Below are positions 10,741-20,916 of a stretch of DNA of 64,000 bases, one piece after another (position 1 is the stretch's first letter; every line of letters starts with the position of its first letter). The stretch lies in the NCBI GenBank assembly GCA_037975125.1, contig CM075857.1, positions 75,969,345 through 76,033,344 on the forward strand, written 5' to 3'. A program made the position numbers and the translations under genes. The DNA comes from Latrodectus hesperus. Lineage: Eukaryota; Arthropoda; Arachnida; Araneae; Theridiidae. The notes beneath the pieces were generated by a model that worked only from the letters and a program-made list of their open reading frames with translations, was not told where the DNA came from and ran no database searches.

Positions 10741-11304
10741 ATATATGTCATATGTAGAGTTAAATCCAATATGGCTGCCAACTTTTCTAAGTTGTTTTGT
10801 TGCATGTTTGTTTACTAAGAATTTTCTTACTAATTATAATCAATGTTTCTGGACTTTAATCATCTCAAAACTTCTATTTTTGAAGTTTAATCGCGAACAT
10901 TTTATTTATTTATCAAGAAGCTTTAAAAAAAGTCGCCATGTTGGTAAATTTGATTCTTCTTATATTTGTAATAACAAATTTTGGTTACCATGAAAATTTT
11001 TAATCTATTTGAACTTAAAATTATAATCGAAATCAAAACGTTTCATATTTTAATGTTGTATTTACTCGCAATAGAGTTTCTTATAATATTAACCATTAAA
11101 CTATCCCAAAGCCCAAAATCCGATGTTATTCTTAAACATATTAATAAATTAGCTGTGCGAGTATTTATCTACTTTTATTTATTCACATACATTTATTTAT
11201 TCTGAAAAATGTATTTACAGAATATTATTCAGAAGGAACTATTGTTTCGATTTATTTGGCTTCATAGATTATTTGATTTCTGAGTTAGTTATTGGTAAAA
11301 AAAA
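10741..11304. other. AT-rich spacer between array and inserted element
   Basis: Two short plus-strand frames (10745-10993, 10981-11205) overlap slightly, but they are rich in Phe, Leu, Ile, Lys and Asn and resemble no family I know. I treat them as chance. Confidence 0.5.
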
Positions 11305-11677
11305 CCTATTTTCCTGTATATAATCTGCTGCGGTGTATTATCCGCAAGCCTTTTACTCGAGCAAAAGAAAAAAAAAGCGTCGCATAATCCGCAGCGGCGT
11401 ATAATCTACGTCAATTTTTCCGACGAAGAGTCGAAAATTTATGCTGCTGATAATTTGGTGCCAAATAAAATAATAAATATTCATTATAATAAAAAATATA
11501 ATAAATTCAACAGAAAAAAATATTTATAATGATAAAGATCTATTTAAATCCACCTCAACGCAAAGTGCGATTAACTGCGATGAAAGCATGATATCGATCA
11601 ATAACCGAGAAGATTCTAGTAAAACTTATCGATTTTTAGATTTTAATAACTTTTAAAACGAGGTTAGACATATTTTA

Positions 11678-13171
11678 CATTCGTGTCCATAAATTAAGGA
11701 TAGTGCAAGTTCAGGCAATGAAAGAAAAAGAAGCAAAACAAATGTGACTTATTTGTAAAGTCTATTTATTAAACAAAAGGTAAAGAGCAAAAAAGATGCT
11801 ATATGTTTGACATCATTAATAAAATTTGCTATTTTTATTCCCTGGATAAAAATTTAAAAAACGAACCTATTTACAAAAACCAATATAACATGGTTGATAT
11901 GATGGTAAATACATAGTATGTCCCCCAGATGAGGCAATACAGGCTATACAACGCCTAGGTATGCTGAGTATCAAATTATCGATCTGATCTTGGAAAATAT
12001 TACACCATTCATCAAGCAATGTTCTCCGAATTTTTGGTAAATATGTGACGGGCTGCAATTCGTCAGCCAAGCATGTCCCACACATGCTCTATTGGATTCA
12101 AGTCCGGTGAGTATGCTTGTCAGTCCATACAGGTGATATCCTCCGATTGAAGGCATTCGGTTACAATGTTTGCACGGTGAGGACGGGCTTTGTTATTCAT
12201 AAGCAGAAATTCTGCACCCATGGTGCCCCGAAGCTAATGTACATGTTGTTGCAGAATGACATCCCAAAAGATGTGGCCTGTCCTGGTAACATTCTGAACA
12301 TGCAGATTAATTCTGGAACCCAGAATAATTCCACCCCAAACGAGCAATCCTGCACCGCCGTAACGGTGTCGTTCAATGGTGTTCTCTTGGTGTTAACGGG
12401 TACCTGGCCTTATCCATATGAAAGTCCGGCGAGAATCAGACTGAAACTAAACCTGGACTCGTCGGGAAAATTCACACAAGAGCACTGTTGCGGCGTCCAC
12501 AATGCATGCTCTCTACTCCAAGCTAACCACAGGCGACAGTGAGTTGCGGTAAGTGGAACACATGTGACAGGCCTACGTGCATATAGACCAATGTGCCCTA
12601 AGCGTCTGTACACGGTCTGCCTTGAAACTGTCTTACCGGTAGCTGAAGAGAGCTGACGAGACAGGTCTGACGCTGTGCTACGTATGTTTCTTCTCGAAGT
12701 AATTGCCAAAAACCGGTCATCATTCGACGTTGTAACTCGGGGGGCTACCTGTGCTGTAACGTCTACTCACATTATCATCATCTTGGAACATTTGCCAAAG
12801 CCTGGAACTGACACTGGGCGATTCCAAGTTCCCTCGATACTTCCAGCCTGGTACGTCCACATTCCAGATGGCCGATAATTATACCACGTAAAACATCATC
12901 CGAATGCTTCCTTTGTGCTATAACTATGCGGTTATTGCACTAAAATGCTTTTAAAGCGCTGGTAAACAATTTTACTTCTTTGCAACCATTCCTTATATAC
13001 CCCTCTCTTACACTCTCATCATTGTGACGTACTATCGTCGCCATCTGATGGTTTCTGGTAATTTGCATATTATTCTTCAAGATGTGTGTGATATTTCTAC
13101 ATGTGAAATTTTTATTTTAGAGTTCAATTTCTTTGTGATTCTGAATTATCCTTAATTTATGGACATGAGTG
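11678..13171 (-). mobile_element. Complete Tc1-like transposon (1,494 bp)
   Basis: 25-bp terminal inverted repeats (11678-11702 and 13147-13171) differ at only two positions and share the core TGTCCATAAATTAAGGATA. TA dinucleotides sit immediately outside both (11676-11677, 13172-13173), the expected TA target duplication. The interior encodes a broken DD34E transposase on the minus strand. The element lies inside the 11305-13914 element, so it arrived later. Confidence 0.9.
11867..12890 (-). pseudogene. Tc1-like DD34E transposase, inactivated
   Basis: From the N-terminus: a helix-turn-helix start (DDVLRGIIIGHLECGRT, near 12890-12840), a frameshifted stretch, then an open block (12709-12410) with SRQTVYRRLGHIGLYARRP and the first catalytic Asp in NFPDESRFS. 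The second catalytic motif, normally a D in the (N)DNARPHR block, reads MNNKARPHRA, so Asp is replaced by Asn. A TGA replaces Trp just before QAYSPDLNPIEHVWD, which carries the final Glu; exactly 34 codons separate the second and third catalytic positions. The frameshifts, stop and D-to-N change rule out activity. Confidence 0.9.
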
Positions 13172-13914
13172 TAAAAATAAACTATATTTCTTTCGTTGAT
13201 AGTTAAATGAAAAAAATGATTGACTTTCAAACTGCGCATAGAATACATTTTTTCTTTTGTACCGCGCCTGCTTTGTTTTTCATCTCACATTACACATTTG
13301 TCGACATTTTTTTCATTTGCCTTCCCTATAGCTTTCAATTTAAAATTTACTCTGTAACTTAATAATTTTCACTTCCCTACGACAATACATTCATTTGAAA
13401 GTTTTCAGGGCGAAACTTTTCAGGTCAAGACAAAATTCAAAATGAGGTTAATGAATTGCAACTTTAATAACCGTTCAGAAGAACTGACGTAATTGGACAA
13501 TGCTGATTATAGTTAAAATAAGTCAACTGATTATTGGCGTCACCTGTTATTTATTCTATGAAACATAAACGGTATTTCTTTCAAAACTTTATTGTAAACT
13601 TTTCTGATGAAAAATATTTGGTAAAATCCTAGGAGAGCCCACACCTTTGTCGACACACTGGAAAAAGCGCCAAGCCAGAAAAAAATTCCAGAAATAATTA
13701 GGTTTACCATACTAGTGTATCAAAATAGAGCTACCAAGATTGGCACAAGCCACAAGTACCCCCAACCAAAATCATACGCGCCAAGGGTATGGGCTCTGCT
13801 AGGATCCAACCAAATATTTTTTTATCAGATTATCCGCGGTGGTGTATAATATGCACAAAGAAATTCGGAACTTTTTTAACACATAATCCTCGGATAATAT
13901 ACAGGAAAATACGG

Positions 13915-16440
13915 TACTTATTATATATTTTGGTACATTGAAAAAATTTTTTAATCTATAGACAACAATTATTAAAAAAAACAACTTTAAATTTTCAATT
14001 TGTTTCATAGTTTAGGAAAATTAAATTTATTTAAATCAAATTTAAGTATCGAAGAATGTATTTAATAATTAGCTAACTAAATTTTATCTATAACTGTACT
14101 AAAATCTCAATGCATAAACAAAATGTTAAAAAATTTTGTTACTCATTTGTGTTGTCAGTAAGATATAGATCATTGTGTTGCTTTTTATATTGTTGACCAT
14201 GTTTTTTCAATTTTTATATTTTATCTATTAAGATTTATGTGCAAAAGATTATTCATCATGTTTACATTAACTATGAAATTGTCTATAATATAATTTAAAA
14301 AACACAAAAATTGTAAATTATAAATTATTTTTATATAATTTTGCCAATTAATTTTTTACCAAATAAGTTGTGCAAAACTTGTCTTGATTCTTTTATCTGA
14401 ACTACTTACACGGAAATGAGTATTCATGTGTTCAATCAAAAATAAAATATGTTTTTAAAATGATATGGTTTAAAAAAATGTCTAGGTTTGAATATTCTCA
14501 TTAGCAAATATTAATGGTTTATATTTAAAAGCGACTATGATTGTATAGAAAATGTATTTAATGAATCATAGCTTAAGTAACTCTTTTAAAATGATATTTT
14601 CCAGGAATTATATTTTAAATTTTCAAAATAAGTAAAATCATTTACATTTAGTAAAACATTGTTTGCACTTGTTTTACACACTGAACAAAAACAATATTTT
14701 CTATTATAGTTTAATAATTATTTGTATGTATTTTTAAACACATAAAATTAATTATTAAACATTGATAACCACAAACAATAATTTTTATTACAGTTTAATA
14801 ATTGATTTCTTATATTTGTCTGATTTCTTATGTATATCTGTTGACCCTGTTTTTTTTATTTTATTTTGTCAATTAAGAATTTTGTGCATTAGATTATTCA
14901 ACAAGTTTACATTAATTAAGAAGTTATTCTTATATTCAATTATTATACATTCATTAACTTATTTGCAAATTAATTTCCATCATAAATTTTTTTCAAATAA
15001 TAGGCTTATTTGTCCAGAACGTACTAAGTTTTGCTGAATTTTAAAATGGATGAAATGTAAAAAATTGTAAGCAAAAATATTCAAAGCATGGCTTGCCATT
15101 ATATAGAATTGTATCTTGCGGAATACATGTGGGGAAATTCCAAAAACTATGGATTTTGATGCCAAATTAAAAACAAGGGCAAATTTATGGAAACTACAAA
15201 TCATATTGAAAGTAATTGCATTTTAGTTAAAATCATGGCTTCATTTTTATAACAGGGCCATGCAAATTAAATAGTATCTTTTTATTATGGTCCTCTTGTC
15301 CTTATAAATTCTTAATTCATTATTTACTGATGCATTCAGTCTATGCTAATTTGTAATGTTTTAAATTCAATTTATTTACTTACAAATCAATGCTAATTTG
15401 TAAGTATTATCCACATAATATAACATAAAGTATCCTATTTAATGTTCTTACTTGAAAACTGCAAAAGTGTTTGTTTTGATTTATGTTATTTATTAAATGA
15501 ACTCTGGCTTTGCATATTACAGAGCTCATGAATATAATTTAGATAGATCATTTTCCCCATATATACCAACTTTTAACCTAATCAAAATAAAATATTTAAA
15601 AAATAACTTCTTAATAATTTATCTGACATTCATATTGGGAATTAATTAGTAACTGTTTCCAGAATGGAGATAAGTACCTTACATTTGTAATTCCAAGGTG
15701 AGTCGCATGAATTTTAGTTTATTTCCATCATGTGCTGACTGAACTTTGAATTGTACAAGACTTCTGTTTATTAATGAATAATAAATTAATAAAACTTATT
15801 TAATATTCAAACTGTTACTAATTTTAATATTGCTATAGAAGTTTTAGTCTGATTTATAAATTACTCCAAAATATCAATATTTACTTAATAGAAAAGAACC
15901 ATTTATTTAGTGAAATAAAAAATGTGATTATGCAGAAAAATTGACAGAGTTAATGAGTGTTAAGAGTTAATGAGAGTTAATGCAGAAACATGATTCTCTT
16001 TTAATATTAAACAAATCAAATTAATATATTACTAATATGATTATTCAGAATATTACATACACGAAAATCAGATTTATATGCTAAATCGTTCATATATTCA
16101 CGACTGGTAAGTAGTAAATATTTACTTGATTCTTTCTTCACTTTTTTTTCTATTTTATCGTTAATTTCAACATAATCTGATTTTCATCATATAATTTGTA
16201 AAGTTTGCTAAATTATTTAGATATAACAAATTTAGCACTTGTGTTTATTTTTAAAATGGAATGCAAAATTATATATTTTAAGCAGGATAGTTATTTTACT
16301 CATGTAAGATGCAACAATACAGATTTAAATGAAAAAGAATTCGTACTTATTGTAATAATTTAAAATAGCTTCCTTCTAATTTACTAATTCAAAATAAAAT
16401 CCTTTGCTATTATTATGAGCTACATATAATGATGACAAAT
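13915..16440. other. AT-rich stretch with an old direct duplication
   Basis: No gene is recognised. Segments at about 14190-14400 and 14838-15030 are diverged direct copies, for example TGTTGACC(A/C)TGTTTTTT followed by TGTGCA..AGATTATTCA and GTTTACATTAA in both. Short frames (14762-15037 plus, 15204-14980 minus) overlap the duplication and look like chance. Confidence 0.5.
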
Positions 16441-16449
16441 TTATAAGTC

Positions 16450-16735
16450 AAGATAGGTCCTATCTTGGCTGCCAAAATTGGATCAATTTGGATAGCATAG
16501 CTTTGTCCTATCTTGGCTATTTAAATTGGACCAATTTTGGCAGTTAAGCTAGTTCCTATCTTGGCCACCCAAATCGGTCCAATGTAGGTTGCCAAGCTTG
16601 GCCCTATCTCGGCAACCCATATTGGTACTATATAACGAAATGTAGACCATTCAAGATTAGCTCGCTATAGACCGAAAATACTGGACCTAGATAAAGCCAC
16701 GATTAGTCAATATAGGGCCAAGCTATTTTGCAACT
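16450..16735. repeat. Tandem array, ~48-bp unit, TCCTATCTTGGC motif
   Basis: TCCTATCTTGGC-like starts recur at about 16458, 16506, 16553 and 16602, spacing 47-49 bp. Each is followed by CCAA(A/G)..TTGG(A/T)CCAAT, and decayed units continue to about 16735. Unit length differs from the 60-bp array at 10.5 kb but the building blocks (GGTCCTATC, TTGGC, GCCAAG) are the same. Confidence 0.75.
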
Positions 16736-16744
16736 TGTAATAAT

Positions 16745-19700
16745 ATGTACTAACAATAATATTTAGTAAAAATATCCTTCCTACGTAATTTACTATGGAA
16801 CTTACGTTCTTATATCAAGAAAATTATTAGAATTCTTTAACAAAATTTATTCATTCTTTTACAAAATTTGATAGTTTCTGTTTTCTTGATCTTCGGCCAA
16901 CTCATCAGATAATACTTATGGTTTTAATCTAAAAATTAATCTTGAAAATGTTTCCTTAATCCACAAAAAAACTTACACTATTTATAAAGAATGTTAAAAC
17001 GTTCAATCGTCAATCAAAAAGTTATGATTCAACATTGACATTTTCATATCATCGACTAAATTTCTTTTACATTTTCTGTTTGGAGTTAATGATGTAATCA
17101 TTATAATAATCGAATAAAAAATATAAAATTTAAAGAAAAATATTTGAAAAAATAATCACAAATACTAAGTCATCATTTAAATTATTTGAAGTTTCTAATA
17201 GTTTATTTCTTTTCAAGTGTAATTAAATTACTATACAAACATCTAATAAATTTACGCAAAAAAAAATTTGGTACGTAATTGTAAATCAAACCTAAAAGAC
17301 TTTTATGTATAACATAGTATTATCTTACTTATTAAATTTAGATAAACATCCAAATTACATCAACATAAATGTCTCTGTTTTTCTTCTACATGTATATATC
17401 CATCGGAGTTCCAAAGACTGACATTCAGTAGACATCTGTTTTTGATCCATGCAGGTCCAGGAATAAACATCCATCTATTCACGTCTAACGGACGTTACAC
17501 TGCTTCACGGGCAAACATTCACAGAGCGTCCAGTAGACGTCTATTTAACATCCGTAACGTCAACTGGATATGGTGGATGAATCGAATTCGGAACAACAGT
17601 TCTTTTCATTCAAGTGTCTCATATCCTTGAAACGAAAGTTTGCAAAAAAGAGATTTTCAAAAATTTTAATTCGTAAATGAAAGATAAAATTACCATTATG
17701 TCTACGGTGTCAGAATAGGGACTAGTCTCTAGTCCGTAAAAACATGAGGTTCGTAAATTAGAAATTCATGTAAGCGAGGGTCTATTGTATCTACATAAAT
17801 AAAATTCTTATTTAGGGTTTGAATTGAAAACGGCTTCACTGAACGGAATGAAATTTAAACCGATATGTTGGTCCTCCGTTATTTTAAAGTCTATATGTAA
17901 TGTTTCATTTCGAAATTTTTATTGCAATGTTGACAATTAATTAAAACAGATATAAACAGTATTGTTTATGCTGCGATGTACATCATTTCGAATCTCTATT
18001 TGTTGCAAGAATGGAGGTGTGTGGTTCTGCCTATCCTTTTAATACTGTCATCTGTGCATAACTGTTGAAAAGAGAGAATTGACTGGCCTTCGGGAAAAAG
18101 TTATGTACATTTTCCATTTGATTCCACGTCTCAGGAAAACGAATTTGGAATGCTATTCCTTATAAATTCTAAATATATTTTTAAAATTCTTATAAGAATT
18201 AAAAGCATTTCTTAAAAGATTTTTCCTTGTATTAATATATGGAAGATTTAGATACTCATGTGTCTAAATATTCCTGTAATATAAATCTTAATTTTTATAT
18301 ACACTTAAAAAGAGAGGAAAGTCCTAACTATTTTATTCAGCTTCTTTATCATTCGATTTCAGATTCTTTTGTAATCATTATACAAATAAAACATTTTTTG
18401 ACTTTCAACATAGATTATTACCTTCTTATTAATTTCAAGCACTTTTTGTTAGTGAGGTTGCCGAAGTGAAATGGCTTGTCAATCCATGGTTTTGATGCTT
18501 CGATAAATCTTTGATTTCATATTGAATGAATCAGAGCCACCGAAACATTCCATGAAATGAATGTCACGAGTCTGAAGCCATTCGATGATGATTAAATGGC
18601 TTATGAACGGGGCTTGAATCAATTTAAATTAACTTGTAGAATCATTGTTTTGGGATTCGCGGAACAAATCTTACTTTCTGAACAAAATTTCCTCAAGAAT
18701 TTTTGAATTTCAAATTCTATAAGTCGATGCATTCATTTTCCTCTCAAAATTTATGTGGTGTACCTGAAGCCATTCGAGGGATTCGAAATAGCATACAATC
18801 TATAAATTCCTGAAACTTTCACCCAAGCTGTTTTAAATCGAACAAGTTGAATTCGCATTTTTATCATCTAAATTAAATAGCATTTATCTGATGCCAATGT
18901 ATCATGGTTAAATGCTTTGTGTTAATGTTCAAGTAGTAAAATTAATGTGAACCAGTTTGAAACACAATGAAGTATCTGAAGGAAATTACCATGCACTTCA
19001 TGATTAATTAACTATATAGAAGAAACTACAAAGTATGCTTACAAAATATGTAAGAAATTCATATGTTGTTAATAAATAATACTTTATCGCAAAAATAGTT
19101 TGAGTATCCAGAATAAACTGAATTAGACTTGTTAAATTTGTTAAATCTATTCCACCTACGTACTTGCTGCCATCACAAGCAAGCCAGCTTGTTAGAAAAC
19201 CTGTACTGTAAGAACTGTTATTTTTAATCAAGTCAGGACAAAAGAATAAAATAAAAATAATATCATAATGCTGTGAGCAAAATTAAAATTAATGGAAACC
19301 AACAACATCAAATTAAAATTTTATTCTGATTTGTGAAAAAAATCTAATGAACCACTGCACCACCTGGTGTTATAATGATCTTTTCTTCGATATTTTATCA
19401 TAGAATATTTTACATTTCAATGTGAGCTAAATTCATAGAGCTCCAAAAGTTTTATTTGCTATATACTACTACTGCTATTTGATATTGTGATTTTCTTCTT
19501 TTGTTTATTGATAACTGCATAATGTATGACCTCGAAGAAAAGAGGAAGTAATGTGTACAATGCAATGTATACAATTTAATATGTTATTTTTTTCTTTTTT
19601 TAGTTTTTGAACTATAATCTGTGTGATAAAACGTACAAGTAATTATATTTTCATTTATTTAGAGATTATGTGTATTCAAAATGAGTTTTGATTTTTTTCA

Positions 19701-20330
19701 ATGGAAAATGCTATATAAAAATAATCAATCTAAATTATGTATTTTTTTTAAGTTATAGATTTATGATTTTATAAGGCTTTCATTGTAGTTATATAAGTGC
19801 AATTATTGGGGATCTTCATGTATAGATTTATTAGTATTAACTAACATTTTAACTTGTTTTTAACTCAAAATTTTCAAAAGTATATTTATCACTAAATAAT
19901 TTGTACGATCTATTAACGAACACCTTGTTCATATTTTTTCAATATTGTAAAATTTTGCATCTGTTGTACGTAAAAAAATAACTATTTCTACATGCACCAT
20001 GTATTTGAAAATTTTTGTGGGTTATATGTTAATATTAAATTTCATTACCAAAATAAATAAGCTAGTTACATTTTTACACTATATTTGTTTCCATTTTATG
20101 TTGGACTTAATACAGATTCGAATTTTTTGTTAATACGAAATATGTTTATTCACTAGATAAAGGCAATATTTATTTTGGATTAATGTAATGGATATAGTAC
20201 GCTTATTTACGAAGTATTTAATTTTTAATTCAATGTAGTCCTTGTTGAATTAGCATATTTATTTCTTATGCGGAGTATTCTAATTTTTAAAACCAAAATT
20301 ATTAAAATTTAACATTAAAGATTTGTTTTA
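16745..20330. other. Non-coding stretch with scattered repeat fragments
   Basis: No gene is recognised. Contents worth noting are a locally GC-richer block with CAGTAGAC(A/G)TCT twice (17427 and 17532), a pogo-like terminus at 17707-17793, and two copies of CTGAAGCCATTCGA (about 18572 and 18767). Short frames at 18239-18469 and 19231-19004 lack coding features. Confidence 0.5.
17707..17793 (-). mobile_element. Possible pogo/Tigger-type terminal fragment
   Basis: On the minus strand this begins ACAATAGACCCTCGCTTACA and continues with ATTTACGAACCTCATG, resembling the TACAGTxxACCCTCG ends of pogo/Tigger elements, whose transposases use TA targets. I could not find a matching opposite terminus nearby, so it is probably a solo or fragmentary end. 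Confidence 0.35.
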
Positions 20331-20337
20331 CTTTATG

Positions 20338-20490
20338 CTGACCTGCAGCAAAATGGTTTATGTTCTGGTCTTATTTGTGCTGTTTGTGAATTCAAATCCC
20401 ATTTCGGGCATAGATGTTTATAGTGGTTTGAAGTTTACATTAAACTGTAGATATCTGTCTAATTAGTCTTCATTTCTTGGTCAATGGTCA
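20338..20490 (+). mobile_element. tRNA-derived SINE, copy 1
   Basis: A tRNA-like head (TGGTTTATGTTCTGG as A-box region, GTGAATTCAAATCCC as B-box at about 20386-20400, then TTCGGGCAT) is followed by a body with TAGTGGTT, AAACTGTAG and TCAATGGTCATTG. The same order occurs at 30318-30475, so the two are members of one family. Internal pol III promoter boxes are the expected driver of transcription. Confidence 0.7.
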
Positions 20491-20520
20491 TTGAAAAAAA
20501 AACCATTGACCAAGAAATGA
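20470..20520. repeat. Inverted copy of the SINE tail, 19-bp perfect arms
   Basis: Arms 20470-20488 and 20502-20520 are perfect reverse complements across a 13-bp A-rich loop. Beyond the arms, sequence to about 20575 read on the minus strand again resembles the SINE body (AAACTGTAGAT, CTAATT). So the SINE tail is present tail-to-tail in inverted orientation. Confidence 0.8.
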
Positions 20521-20916
20521 AACTAACTATCCAATTAGAACTGTAAAACTGTAGATTATTTATTTCTTTGTAAATATCACTTTGTTTATTTGTATTAACG
20601 TTATTGTATTTTTATGTCATTCCCTTTCCTAATTCCAAGGATGAACAAAAATTTTTCATTGTGTTTAATTTGTATCTAGAGAAAAAAAAACTATTTTGCA
20701 CGAAAGATTGTTAGTTTAGTTGATCAAAAATTAGATTTAAAACAATCAAGTATGAAACACATTTCAGTATGCACTGATACAATTTTGCTGGAAAACAATT
20801 AGATGACTGTGAAGAAATAATTATTTTACTGTTTGTTAAAAATATTCACACATTTTTGTTATCCTTAAGTTTAAAATGTGTTTAACTTAAGGATAAAATA
20901 TCGTTAACTACAACAT

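Larger units (their letters stand above)
11305..13914. mobile_element. Unclassified element with matching ends, host of a Tc1 insertion
   Basis: The left end reads CCTATTTTCCTGTATATAAT and the right end, reverse-complemented from 13914, reads CCGTATTTTCCTGTATATTA. Both ends then carry sub-terminal GCGG(T/C)GTATAAT and ATCCGC motifs (left around 11330-11410, right around 13825-13895). This is the layout of a DNA transposon with imperfect terminal inverted repeats. Without the nested Tc1 element it would be about 1.1 kb. No transposase is visible, so it looks non-autonomous. I cannot assign the superfamily, and no clear target duplication was seen. Confidence 0.5.

Noticed and set aside
12117..12878. 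Plus-strand frames of 141 and 67 codons
   Set aside because: Antisense to the Tc1-like transposase, whose motifs are clear on the minus strand.
15660..15700. 5' untranslated exon ending at a strong AAG|GTGAGT near 15691
   Set aside because: The donor consensus is good, but nothing links it to the large gene 10 kb away, and no promoter or coding signal is present.
10490..16735. Repeat clusters as a CRISPR array
   Set aside because: Units are contiguous and diverged, without constant repeats separated by unique spacers, and the DNA is from an animal nucleus.
20338..20405. Functional tRNA gene
   Set aside because: The A and B boxes are present, but the acceptor stem does not close and a SINE body follows; a second copy confirms a SINE.
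20470..20520. Inverted repeat as an intrinsic bacterial-type terminator
   Set aside because: The window is eukaryotic, and the repeat is explained by an inverted SINE tail.
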